Shown here one piece after another: positions 1 to 5,597 of a DNA stretch of 7,453 nucleotides; positions within the stretch are counted from its first letter, which is position 1; each line of letters opens with the position of its first letter. The stretch comes from an uncultured Altererythrobacter sp. (GTDB taxonomy: Bacteria > Pseudomonadota > Alphaproteobacteria > Sphingomonadales > Sphingomonadaceae): positions 1 to 7,453 of the forward strand of contig CALLIO010000201.1 in assembly GCA_938009055.1 (NCBI GenBank), read 5' to 3'. A program made the position numbers and the translations under genes. A model generated the notes under the pieces. It was given only the letters and a program-made list of their open reading frames with translations. It was not told where the DNA came from and ran no database searches.

Positions 1-1
1 G

Positions 2-490
2 GACGAGATCGATGTCGAGGAGATATTTTACGGCGCACATGTCAGTGCGGAATCGATCAACATTGGCAGCAATGGCCGGATCGTGCTCACCACGCTCACC
101 GACAATGGCCGGGCGGGCAGCAGCAATGGCAATTGGGTCCGTTGGCAACGCTGTTATGGCGAGCTGGGCGAGGCAGATAACCTCCAGTCGCTATACGCCG
201 AGGAAGGCGATGGCGAGACCGACAATTCGCTTGACGACGGGATTGGCCCAACCGGTGAAGAAGTCAAAGCCTTCCCCGCAGCGCCGGTCAATTTCGTCGA
301 GGTGTTCCTCGATTACGAACCCCTGATCGGCAATGGCATCACCGATTTTCTCTATGAAGATACGCGCATTCACTATGCCGCCGCGCTGATGGTTCGCGAG
401 CGCGAGGACCAGTCGATTGCCAACCAGACATCGCGGCCTTCAGGCGATCTTTGGACCTGTGACCGTTACGATACGATTGCGGGATTGTAA
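2..490 (+). CDS. TadE-like pilus assembly protein, C-terminal part (5' end outside window)
   Basis: The frame is open from the first bases to the TAA at 488-490, giving 162 residues with no start in view, so this is the C-terminal portion of a larger protein. It resembles the periplasmic part of TadE/TadG-type minor pseudopilins of the Tad (Flp) pilus secretion system. These are bitopic proteins with one N-terminal membrane helix, which would lie upstream of the window. The recognisable pieces are GNWVRWQRCYG (about residues 43-53 of the fragment), FVEVFLDYEPLIG, and a terminal YAAALMVREREDQ segment. Two cysteines, one in WQRCYG and one in LWTCDRYD near the C-terminus, could form a periplasmic disulfide. 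Between them is a strongly acidic, Gly-rich stretch (EEGDGETDNSLDDG) that looks like an exposed loop. The family call rests on remembered sequence patterns, so it is moderately secure. A neighbouring tad gene would be expected just left of the window. Confidence 0.62.
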   Translation, partial: DEIDVEEIFYGAHVSAESINIGSNGRIVLTTLTDNGRAGSSNGNWVRWQRCYGELGEADNLQSLYAEEGDGETDNSLDDGIGPTGEEVKAFPAAPVNFVEVFLDYEPLIGNGITDFLYEDTRIHYAAALMVREREDQSIANQTSRPSGDLWTCDRYDTIAGL

Positions 491-548
491 GACAATTGCG
501 GTTGTGGGTGCAATGCTGCGCTCGATCGAGGCAAGAAGTTACTTCAAA

Positions 549-556
549 TTAACCAA
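549..556 (+). promoter_or_regulatory. Possible CtrA half-site (TTAACCAA)
   Basis: TTAACCAA differs by one base from the TTAACCAT form of the alphaproteobacterial CtrA half-site. It lies in the only AT-rich patch of the 88-bp gap between the tad gene and the next gene, 22 bp before the ATG at 579. The full TTAA-N7-TTAA form is not complete; the second half reads TTCG. A single 8-mer of this kind occurs easily by chance, so this is only a candidate. Confidence 0.13.
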
Positions 557-578
557 TATTTCGTAGCTGTTTCACGTT

Positions 579-1058
579 ATGAAGAACCTTCAATCCTATC
601 GGCGCCGCGCCTTTGCCTTTCCGCTTTTGGGCATAGGATATTTGATGGTTGCGCTGATGCCGCCGCCAGCGGGTAGCTCAGAAACCTATCCTTTCTTCAA
701 TTGGAGCTTGTTCAGCCATTCAAGCGACAGTGTCACCGATGCTTTGGCCATCATTCATTCGATTGATGGAAAGCCACTGGCCGAACCGGTCAGCTTCTAT
801 GACCTACCCGAAGAATTTGCCGCGGCTGGCGCCCGCGATGCACGCTTTATGAAACTGGTCGACAAATTGGCCCATGCCATCAACACCAAGGATGATGCAC
901 AGATCCAATCGTCGCGTGATCTGATTGAACAGCATTTTATGCGCGAAGCATCGAGCGTGGAATACGAAATCGCCATTGCCCGCTTTCATCCATTTGAACG
1001 CTACAAAGAGGGCAAGCTGCGTTCGGTCGAGGTTTTGGGAAGGTACAGCAAGAAATGA
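579..1058 (+). CDS. Small membrane-anchored protein with YPFFNWSLFS motif, upstream of HTTM-like gene
   Basis: This 159-aa protein starts with a basic segment (RRR at residues 8-10). One hydrophobic helix follows (about 11-28, PLLGIGYLMVALM), ending in PPP, so it is probably a signal anchor with the remaining ~130 residues in the periplasm. Just after the helix is YPFFNWSLFS (37-46), the most conserved-looking stretch. From memory, similar aromatic W-x-LF motifs occur in small proteins encoded beside HTTM-type membrane proteins, but I cannot verify that here. The C-terminal part is predicted helical and charged, with no catalytic motif that I recognise. The stop codon overlaps the next start as ATGA (1055-1058), implying translational coupling and a shared function. 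The start at 579 is preferred because it gives the positive-inside N-terminus, but there is no clear Shine-Dalgarno sequence before it. Function is unknown. Confidence 0.72.
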   Translation: MKNLQSYRRRAFAFPLLGIGYLMVALMPPPAGSSETYPFFNWSLFSHSSDSVTDALAIIHSIDGKPLAEPVSFYDLPEEFAAAGARDARFMKLVDKLAHAINTKDDAQIQSSRDLIEQHFMREASSVEYEIAIARFHPFERYKEGKLRSVEVLGRYSKK

Positions 1059-2089
1059 CTGCTCTACCCAATCTCACGCGGGCGTTGCGCGCGCTGCTTG
1101 GCGGCGATGATCGTTTTGGCGCAAAACCCTTTGCCGGGCTGACGCGCGCCTATGACATTGCCTGCCAGAATGTACGCTACTTCTACCTCGCATCGACTTT
1201 GTATGTGTGGCTCTTCATCCCCACACTGCACAATTCGGTCATTCACAATCCGCCGCTGGAACATGCATGGCCTTTGATCTGGGCCAAAGGATTGCCGATA
1301 CTTGTTGTGGTTGATGTTATCAGCATTGCTTGCGCCACCTTTGCCGCGCTCGCATTTTGGAAACCGGCGAATGTTTTGTGGCGTGCTGGATTTTCGCTCA
1401 CCTTGCTTATGTGCGCGGCTGTTCCGGTTTCATTGGGCGGTGTGAACCACGGCTATCATGAGTGGATCTGGATTTCCTTCATCCTTATCTTCCTGCCGGC
1501 GCAATCGGGCATTCAGCCAGACCGCGCTGCAAAGCTTTCCTATTGCTTGACCTTTGGCGCAGCACAGGGGCTGATCCTGCTGTTCTACACCATGGCCGGA
1601 TCGTGGAAGGCTTTGTATGGATTTGCCGCTTTGTTTAGAGGCGAGCCGGGCAATTTCTCCCCCGATGCTTTGGGCTGGACGCTGGCCGACCGTATGGCGC
1701 AAACCAATACCGAGCCATTGCTGGGACCATTCCTCGTGGAATATTCCATTCTTGCCTGGCCGATGTTTGTCGGACTGATTTTTGTCCAGCTTGTGGCGAT
1801 TGCAGTGGCGTTTCGACCCAGTCTGCACGCGCTATGGGGCTGGATATTGATTGCTTTCCACACCGGAACATTTTTGATGATGGAAATTGCCTTTCCAACG
1901 CATATCGCGATCCTGCTGTTCTTGCTTGTTGCATCGCCTTTCCAGCGCGGGCCAATGCTCAGCTGGGAAACGCTGCATCATCTCCCTGTAATTGGAGGCA
2001 TATTCAAGCGGCTGATGGGCTCGGCTCAGCCAGTCTCAACACCGCCAATTTCGAAAGGGGGCGAGGCGCATGCGCTACCTAATCTATGA
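1055..2089 (+). CDS. HTTM-like multi-pass integral membrane protein
   Basis: The 344-aa product is largely hydrophobic, with roughly seven or eight membrane helices (about 43-59, 79-100, 109-128, 137-149, 162-182, 230-253, 258-278 and 281-294) and a hydrophilic tail after residue 298. The overall pattern resembles the HTTM family, the membrane domain shared with vitamin K-dependent gamma-glutamyl carboxylase. It includes NHGYHEWIWISF (131-142), LFYTMAGSWK (176-185) and a late helix with FHTGTFLMMEIAFPTH (268-283). The conserved-looking polar residues N131, H132, H135, H269, E277 and H283 lie in or near helices and are candidate active-site or quinone-contact residues. Bacterial HTTM proteins mostly have no proven reaction, and carboxylation is not implied by this call. 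GGAAGG at 1038-1043 is a plausible ribosome site. The gene overlaps its upstream neighbour by 4 bp and its downstream neighbour by 20 bp, which suggests one operon whose products act at the inner membrane. Confidence 0.68.
   Translation: MTALPNLTRALRALLGGDDRFGAKPFAGLTRAYDIACQNVRYFYLASTLYVWLFIPTLHNSVIHNPPLEHAWPLIWAKGLPILVVVDVISIACATFAALAFWKPANVLWRAGFSLTLLMCAAVPVSLGGVNHGYHEWIWISFILIFLPAQSGIQPDRAAKLSYCLTFGAAQGLILLFYTMAGSWKALYGFAALFRGEPGNFSPDALGWTLADRMAQTNTEPLLGPFLVEYSILAWPMFVGLIFVQLVAIAVAFRPSLHALWGWILIAFHTGTFLMMEIAFPTHIAILLFLLVASPFQRGPMLSWETLHHLPVIGGIFKRLMGSAQPVSTPPISKGGEAHALPNL
2055..2061 (+). promoter_or_regulatory. Ribosome binding site for the DCC-family gene
   Basis: AAGGGGG lies 8 nt before the ATG at 2070, inside the end of the HTTM-like gene, with a second purine block GAGG at 2063-2066. 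This supports the 2070 start, which overlaps the upstream reading frame by 20 bp. Confidence 0.5.
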
Positions 2090-2420
2090 TGGCGATTGCC
2101 CCTTTTGCGCGCGCTATGTTGATTTTCTAAATCTGAAGAAGCGTTTTCCCGACATTGAATTGCTCGATGCGCGCGAGAACGAAGACCACGAAGCTGTGGT
2201 GCAGGTTCGCAAAAGCGGCCTCCTGATCGATGAAGGCATGGCCATCGTCGATGGTGACAATGTGGTTCATGGCGCAGATGCGATCAGCGAATTGTCGCAG
2301 GGTACGGCCCATGGCGCGCTGTTCTCATCACCCGAAGCGGCCAGCCGCAATTACAATTGGCTGACCAAGGGCCGCGCCGCCGCTTTAAAGCTGCTTGGGC
2401 GCGGTAAACTTGGGTTTTAA
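2070..2420 (+). CDS. DCC-family (DUF393) thiol-disulfide oxidoreductase-like protein
   Basis: The 116-aa protein opens directly with a beta strand and the family hallmark DxxCxxC: MRYLIYDGDCPFC, with D7, C10 and C13. The family is named after this motif and is related to thioredoxin-like redox proteins. C10-P-F-C13 would be the redox-active pair. The rest fits the family: an early helix, then LLDAREN, a GLLIDEGMAIVDGDNVVHGADAI region typical of the middle of the domain, and a basic C-terminal helix. Length is about normal. There is no signal peptide, so it should be cytoplasmic. Substrates are not known for this family. The 20-bp overlap with the HTTM-like gene and the frequent pairing of DCC and HTTM domains (known from other genomes, sometimes as fusions) suggest that it serves the membrane protein, perhaps as its redox partner. 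That role is inference. Confidence 0.82.
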   Translation: MRYLIYDGDCPFCARYVDFLNLKKRFPDIELLDARENEDHEAVVQVRKSGLLIDEGMAIVDGDNVVHGADAISELSQGTAHGALFSSPEAASRNYNWLTKGRAAALKLLGRGKLGF

Positions 2421-2700
2421 GCCTTTTCTGCCAATCCGGTAGAACCCGTTTTCCTTCATCCCAAACGCACATTATCTTCGCCGCCCATTTTTTCATGCCT
2501 GTTCTCGGGCTTGGGAAATTAATGTCTAAGCGGAGATTTAGGCCATGAAGGCCAGCGTATGTATTTCATCAACTAACTTGCCGATTTGTGGAGGGTTCAC
2601 GCCTTCTCAATCGGCGAATCAAACAGTGAGCGGGGGAAATTCTTATCCGCCATGCGCAACTTCACTTGGCGTTCAGCCAGCGTGCGATTATAGGGTCGCC
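2421..2700. other. 280-bp intergenic region between the DCC-family gene and bamD
   Basis: I see no gene of its own here. The first ~100 bp are pyrimidine-rich on the + strand. A weak imperfect hairpin (gcct/gggc arms, 2498-2510 area) lacks a following T-tract on either strand, so no terminator is called. A GGAG at 2532-2535 sits 9 nt before an ATG at 2545 that is in frame with bamD; the 52 residues it would add look non-coding and lack a secretion signal. A promoter-like pair of boxes lies at the right end (listed separately). Confidence 0.6.
2666..2694 (+). promoter_or_regulatory. Candidate sigma-70-type promoter for bamD
   Basis: TTGGCG (2666-2671) and TATAGG (2689-2694) are separated by exactly 17 bp, which is the ideal spacing, and each box matches 4 of 6 consensus bases. 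Transcription would begin about 2701, at the bamD ATG itself, giving a leaderless or near-leaderless message. Alternatively, AGGG at 2692-2695 could serve as a weak ribosome site on a longer transcript from further upstream. No stronger promoter is visible in the gap. Confidence 0.3.
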
Positions 2701-3516
2701 ATGGTGAATATCTTGCGCGCATCTCGCACTTCGAAATCCAAAGCGGTTATGGCTGGTTCTATGGCGGCTTTGACCTTGTTTGTCTCGGCCTGTTCCAGCG
2801 GGCCATCTGGCAATGAAGACGTGGCCTATGTCGCGCGCGATGTGGAATCGCTTTATAACGAGGCAAAGCGGCGGCTGGACCGCGGCAATACGGTTTTCGC
2901 CGCGGCCTTGTTCGACGAGGTTGAGCGCCAGCATCCCTACTCGCCCTGGGCGCGCCGCGCGCAATTGATGAGCGCGTTTAGCTATTATGTCGCTCGCGAT
3001 TACAACAAATCGATCCAAAGCTCGCAGCGCTTTCTGTCAATCCACCCGGGCAACAAAGACGCGCCCTATGCCTATTATCTGATCGCTCTTTCTTATTACG
3101 AGCAGATCAGCGATGTGCACCGCGACCAGAAAATCACCGAACAGGCGCGCACTGCGCTTCGCGAAGTGAACCGCCGCTTCCCGCAAAGCGAATATGCAGC
3201 GGATGCGCGTTTGAAGCTTGACCTTGTGGCTGATCACTTGGCGGGCAAGGAAATGGAAATCGGACGTTATTACCAGCGTTCCGGCCGGTGGCTGGCGGCG
3301 CAATTGCGGTTCCAGAATGTGGTCGATGAATATGACACCACCAGCCATGCTCCCGAAGCGCTCTATCGCTTGACCGAAAGCTCGCTTGCATTGGGCGTTC
3401 GCGCAGAGGCGGTGAAATATGCCGCCGTTTTGGGCGCGAACTATCCCGGCTCTGAATGGTATGAGAAAGCCTTTAAGCTGGTTGATAAGCATGCAAATGG
3501 CGTGACCGCGAGCTAG
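2701..3516 (+). CDS. bamD: Outer membrane protein assembly factor BamD (lipoprotein)
   Basis: BamD is the essential lipoprotein of the BAM complex, which with BamA folds beta-barrel proteins into the outer membrane from the periplasmic side. The 271-aa product has a basic N-region (R6, R9, K12, K14), a hydrophobic core (15-30) and a lipobox VSAC with the lipidated Cys at residue 31. The mature protein (241 aa) is a run of TPR-like helical pairs. Landmarks are DVESLYNEAKRRLDRGN, HPYSPWARRAQLMSAFSYY, AYYLIALSYYEQISDVHRDQ and RRFPQSEYAADAR, all characteristic of the family. Length matches alphaproteobacterial BamD. The start at 2701 is chosen because it places the lipobox at the usual distance; the in-frame ATG at 2545 would bury it at residue 83. 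ATG 2749 (M17) is a less likely alternative that loses the basic residues. It is followed after 84 bp by recN, a common neighbour in this class. Confidence 0.94.
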   Translation: MVNILRASRTSKSKAVMAGSMAALTLFVSACSSGPSGNEDVAYVARDVESLYNEAKRRLDRGNTVFAAALFDEVERQHPYSPWARRAQLMSAFSYYVARDYNKSIQSSQRFLSIHPGNKDAPYAYYLIALSYYEQISDVHRDQKITEQARTALREVNRRFPQSEYAADARLKLDLVADHLAGKEMEIGRYYQRSGRWLAAQLRFQNVVDEYDTTSHAPEALYRLTESSLALGVRAEAVKYAAVLGANYPGSEWYEKAFKLVDKHANGVTAS

Positions 3517-3563
3517 GTTTTTCGCGGATTGCTCAATTCCGGTTGAAACTGCGCGCTGGCCCC

Positions 3564-3592
3564 GTGACCTTGTTCACGCCTTGGGGTAGATA
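3564..3592 (+). promoter_or_regulatory. Candidate promoter for recN
   Basis: GTGACC (3564-3569) and TAGATA (3587-3592) are 17 bp apart in the 84-bp bamD-recN gap. The match is modest (4/6 and 3/6). Initiation would fall within a couple of bases of the recN ATG at 3601, so a message from here would be leaderless or almost so. No alphaproteobacterial LexA site (GTTC-N7-GTTC) is seen in this gap. Confidence 0.25.
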
Positions 3593-3600
3593 CAGCGGCA

Positions 3601-5268
3601 ATGCTGACCCGCCTTTCCATCCGCAACATCGTCCTGATCGAAGCGCTCGATCTCGACTTTTCGCGCGGGTTGGGCGTGCTTACGGGCGAGACGGGCGCGG
3701 GTAAATCAATCCTGCTCGATGCTTTGGGGCTGGTGCTGGGTGGCCGTGCAGAAACGTCTTTGGTGCGCGCTGGCGAAGCAAAGGCCGCAGTCACCGCCAG
3801 CTTTGAATTTGCGGCCATGCCAGCAGCGATCAAAGATGTGCTGGAGGATGCCGACCTAGAGATTGAGCCGGGCGAACCGCTGATGATCCGCCGGCAAGTA
3901 AAGGCGGATGGAGGCTCCAAGGCCTTCGTCAACGATCAGCCGGTCAGCGCCGGATTGCTGCGGTTGCTCGCGCCATCATTGGTCGAGCTCCACGGCCAGC
4001 ATGATGATCGCGGCCTGGTCAATCCCAGCGGGCATCGCGCGCTGCTCGATCAATATGCTGCGTCAAAGCTGGATACGGTGGCTGCCGCTTGGACCAAGTG
4101 GCGCGATGCGCAGGCCAAGCTGGAGGCGGCAAAAGCATCCATCGTTCAGGCGAAAGAGGATGAGGAATTGCTCATCGCGCATTTGGCTGAATTGGATCAA
4201 TTGCAGCCCGAAGTGGGCGAGGAAGCGCAGCTCGCTGGCCTGCGTTCTGACATGCAAAAGGGCGAGCGTTTGCAGGGCGAACTAGAGGCTTTGCGCAAGG
4301 TTTGGGACGGATCCAATTCCCCGCTCGCATCTTTGCGCAGCGCGGCGCGCAAATTGGAACGGGTTGCAGAAGAACATCCCCTGCTCACAGAAGCGCTGGC
4401 CTATCTCGACCGTGCTGTGGTTGAGGCGGGCGAGGCGGAGGATAAACTTACCGAGGCTGGCTATCAGCTGATGCACGATCCGGCAGCCTTGGATGATGCT
4501 GAAACGCGGCTGTTTGAGTTGAGGGCAGCTGCGCGCAAACACCGCTGCGAAGTGGATGCTTTGCCCGAATTGATGGGCACAATGCGCGCGCAATTGGATG
4601 CGATTGAAAGCGGCGAGGCGGGCGTTGGCGCGCTTGCCAAGGCGGCTGAGGAAGCAGGCGATGCCTATCGCGAAAAGGCGCAAAGACTGCACGATGCGCG
4701 CAGCAAAGCGGCGGTGAAATTGGACAAGGCTGTTGCGGCGGAACTCGCCCCGCTCAAACTGGATGCTGCAAAGTTTCAAACGCAGGTGCAAGCCTTGCCG
4801 CAAGAACGCTGGGGGCCGGGCGGCATGGACGGCGTGGAGTTCCTGATTGCGACCAACCCGGGGGCGCCCTTCGCGCCATTGGGCAAGATCGCATCGGGCG
4901 GCGAACTCTCGCGCTTTATCCTCGCGCTGAAGGTTGCTTTGGCGGAGCAGGGCGGGGCGGCCACCGTGATCTTTGACGAGATTGACCGCGGCGTGGGCGG
5001 CGCAGTGGCCAGTGCGATTGGTGACCGGCTGGCAAGGCTGGCCAGCGGTGATGGCCAATTGCTCGCCGTTACCCACTCACCCCAAGTCGCCGCGCGCGGC
5101 GGCACGCATTATTTGATCGCGAAAAGCTCTGCTGGGACCGTGACCAAAACCAGCGTGCAGCGGCTGAGCGAAGCGGAGCGGCAGGAAGAAATCGCCCGCA
5201 TGCTTTCCGGTGCAGAGATTACGTCTGAAGCGCGCGCTCAAGCGGACCGCCTGCTGGAGGGGGTGTGA
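3601..5268 (+). CDS. recN: DNA repair protein RecN (SMC-like ATPase)
   Basis: RecN is a cytoplasmic SMC-family ATPase that gathers and holds DNA ends during RecA-dependent double-strand-break repair. At 555 aa it has normal family length. All ABC-type ATPase elements are intact: Walker A GETGAGKS (29-36), the Q-loop region ELHGQHD with Q133, the signature ASGGELSR (431-438), Walker B TVIFDEID (455-462) and the switch histidine in THSPQVAA (H492). The middle (about 155-385) is charged, Ala/Glu/Lys-rich and heptad-like, as expected for the coiled-coil arms; RecN has a shorter coil than true SMCs. The start at 3601 gives the standard MLTRLSIRNIVLIE opening, although no good Shine-Dalgarno sequence precedes it. 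The stop at 5266-5268 is 2 bp from the next gene, so it probably shares a transcript with the small membrane gene and ligA. SOS control is common for recN in other bacteria but no SOS box is visible here. Confidence 0.97.
   Translation: MLTRLSIRNIVLIEALDLDFSRGLGVLTGETGAGKSILLDALGLVLGGRAETSLVRAGEAKAAVTASFEFAAMPAAIKDVLEDADLEIEPGEPLMIRRQVKADGGSKAFVNDQPVSAGLLRLLAPSLVELHGQHDDRGLVNPSGHRALLDQYAASKLDTVAAAWTKWRDAQAKLEAAKASIVQAKEDEELLIAHLAELDQLQPEVGEEAQLAGLRSDMQKGERLQGELEALRKVWDGSNSPLASLRSAARKLERVAEEHPLLTEALAYLDRAVVEAGEAEDKLTEAGYQLMHDPAALDDAETRLFELRAAARKHRCEVDALPELMGTMRAQLDAIESGEAGVGALAKAAEEAGDAYREKAQRLHDARSKAAVKLDKAVAAELAPLKLDAAKFQTQVQALPQERWGPGGMDGVEFLIATNPGAPFAPLGKIASGGELSRFILALKVALAEQGGAATVIFDEIDRGVGGAVASAIGDRLARLASGDGQLLAVTHSPQVAARGGTHYLIAKSSAGTVTKTSVQRLSEAERQEEIARMLSGAEITSEARAQADRLLEGV
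5256..5260 (+). promoter_or_regulatory. Ribosome binding site for the small membrane gene
   Basis: GGAGG (part of GGAGGGGG, 5256-5263), at the very end of recN, is the strongest Shine-Dalgarno sequence in the window. It is 10 nt from ATG 5271 and only 4 nt from an in-frame GTG at 5265 that overlaps the recN stop as GTGA. The ATG is preferred for codon and spacing; the GTG would add two residues. Confidence 0.55.
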
Positions 5269-5270
5269 AC

Positions 5271-5597
5271 ATGAGAGGTGCCATCACCCAAACTGCGATA
5301 AAACTAACCAACTTCGCTTTTCTTATTGCATTCGCAATCGCAATTCTTTGGGCTCTTCTGCTCGTAATAGCGTCTCTTGCTGCGACCGTTTCGGTGGTCG
5401 CCGGTCCAACAGAAGCCACCCTGGGCGGGGCCTATTTCGTCTTTTGGCACTTATGCGCCTTAGTTGGATTTGTTATCTGCATCGTTCTGAGTTCTAGAAA
5501 TTTGGTAAATCCAGAATTGATTAGAACGCTGAAAATTGTGGCTCTTGCTGCTTTTCTATGGGGCAGTTCGCCATGGGTGTGGTTTGAAACCATATGA
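5271..5597 (+). CDS. Small three-helix membrane protein of unknown function between recN and ligA
   Basis: The 108-aa product is almost entirely membrane: a first long hydrophobic stretch (about residues 14-45), a second (GAYFVFWHLCALVGFVICIVL, about 53-74) and a third (LKIVALAAFLWGSSPWVWF, about 87-105). Only short polar links separate them (GPTEATLG and SSRNLVNPELIRT), and there is no catalytic motif or recognised domain. It is expected to be an inner-membrane protein. It sits 2 bp after recN and overlaps ligA by 4 bp (ATGA, 5594-5597), so it is embedded in a DNA-repair transcript without any evident link to repair. Its GC content by hand count is about 47%, against about 58-63% in sampled lines of recN and ligA, and it uses ATA, AGA and CTA codons that are rare around it. 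This hints at acquisition or weak codon selection. A real gene is supported by the strong ribosome site, the tight packing and the coherent hydrophobic pattern. Confidence 0.75.
   Translation: MRGAITQTAIKLTNFAFLIAFAIAILWALLLVIASLAATVSVVAGPTEATLGGAYFVFWHLCALVGFVICIVLSSRNLVNPELIRTLKIVALAAFLWGSSPWVWFETI

Noticed and set aside
12..326. 104-codon + strand open frame at the left edge
   Set aside because: It overlaps the TadE-like frame in another phase. The Ser/Arg/Met-rich translation has no family resemblance, while the competing frame has clear TadE-like motifs.
484..496. ATTGT-AAG-ACAAT hairpin at the tad gene stop codon
   Set aside because: The 5-bp AT-rich stem is weak and has no T-tract, so it is unlikely to be a terminator.
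521..530. Perfect 10-bp palindrome CTCGATCGAG
   Set aside because: It is a single short palindrome with no second copy nearby, as expected by chance in GC-rich DNA.
2484..2515. CCCA...TGGG with inner GCCT/GGGC arms as a possible terminator after the DCC gene
   Set aside because: The arms are only 4 bp with a long loop and a wobble pair. The T-run is inside the loop rather than after the stem.
3563..3580. GTGA-N6-TCAC inverted repeat upstream of recN as an operator
   Set aside because: There are only four matching bases per arm, with mismatches inside. It does not fit LexA or another named operator well enough.
4282..5076. 264-codon minus-strand open frame inside recN
   Set aside because: It is fully antisense to recN over its conserved signature and Walker B motifs, so it is a shadow frame.
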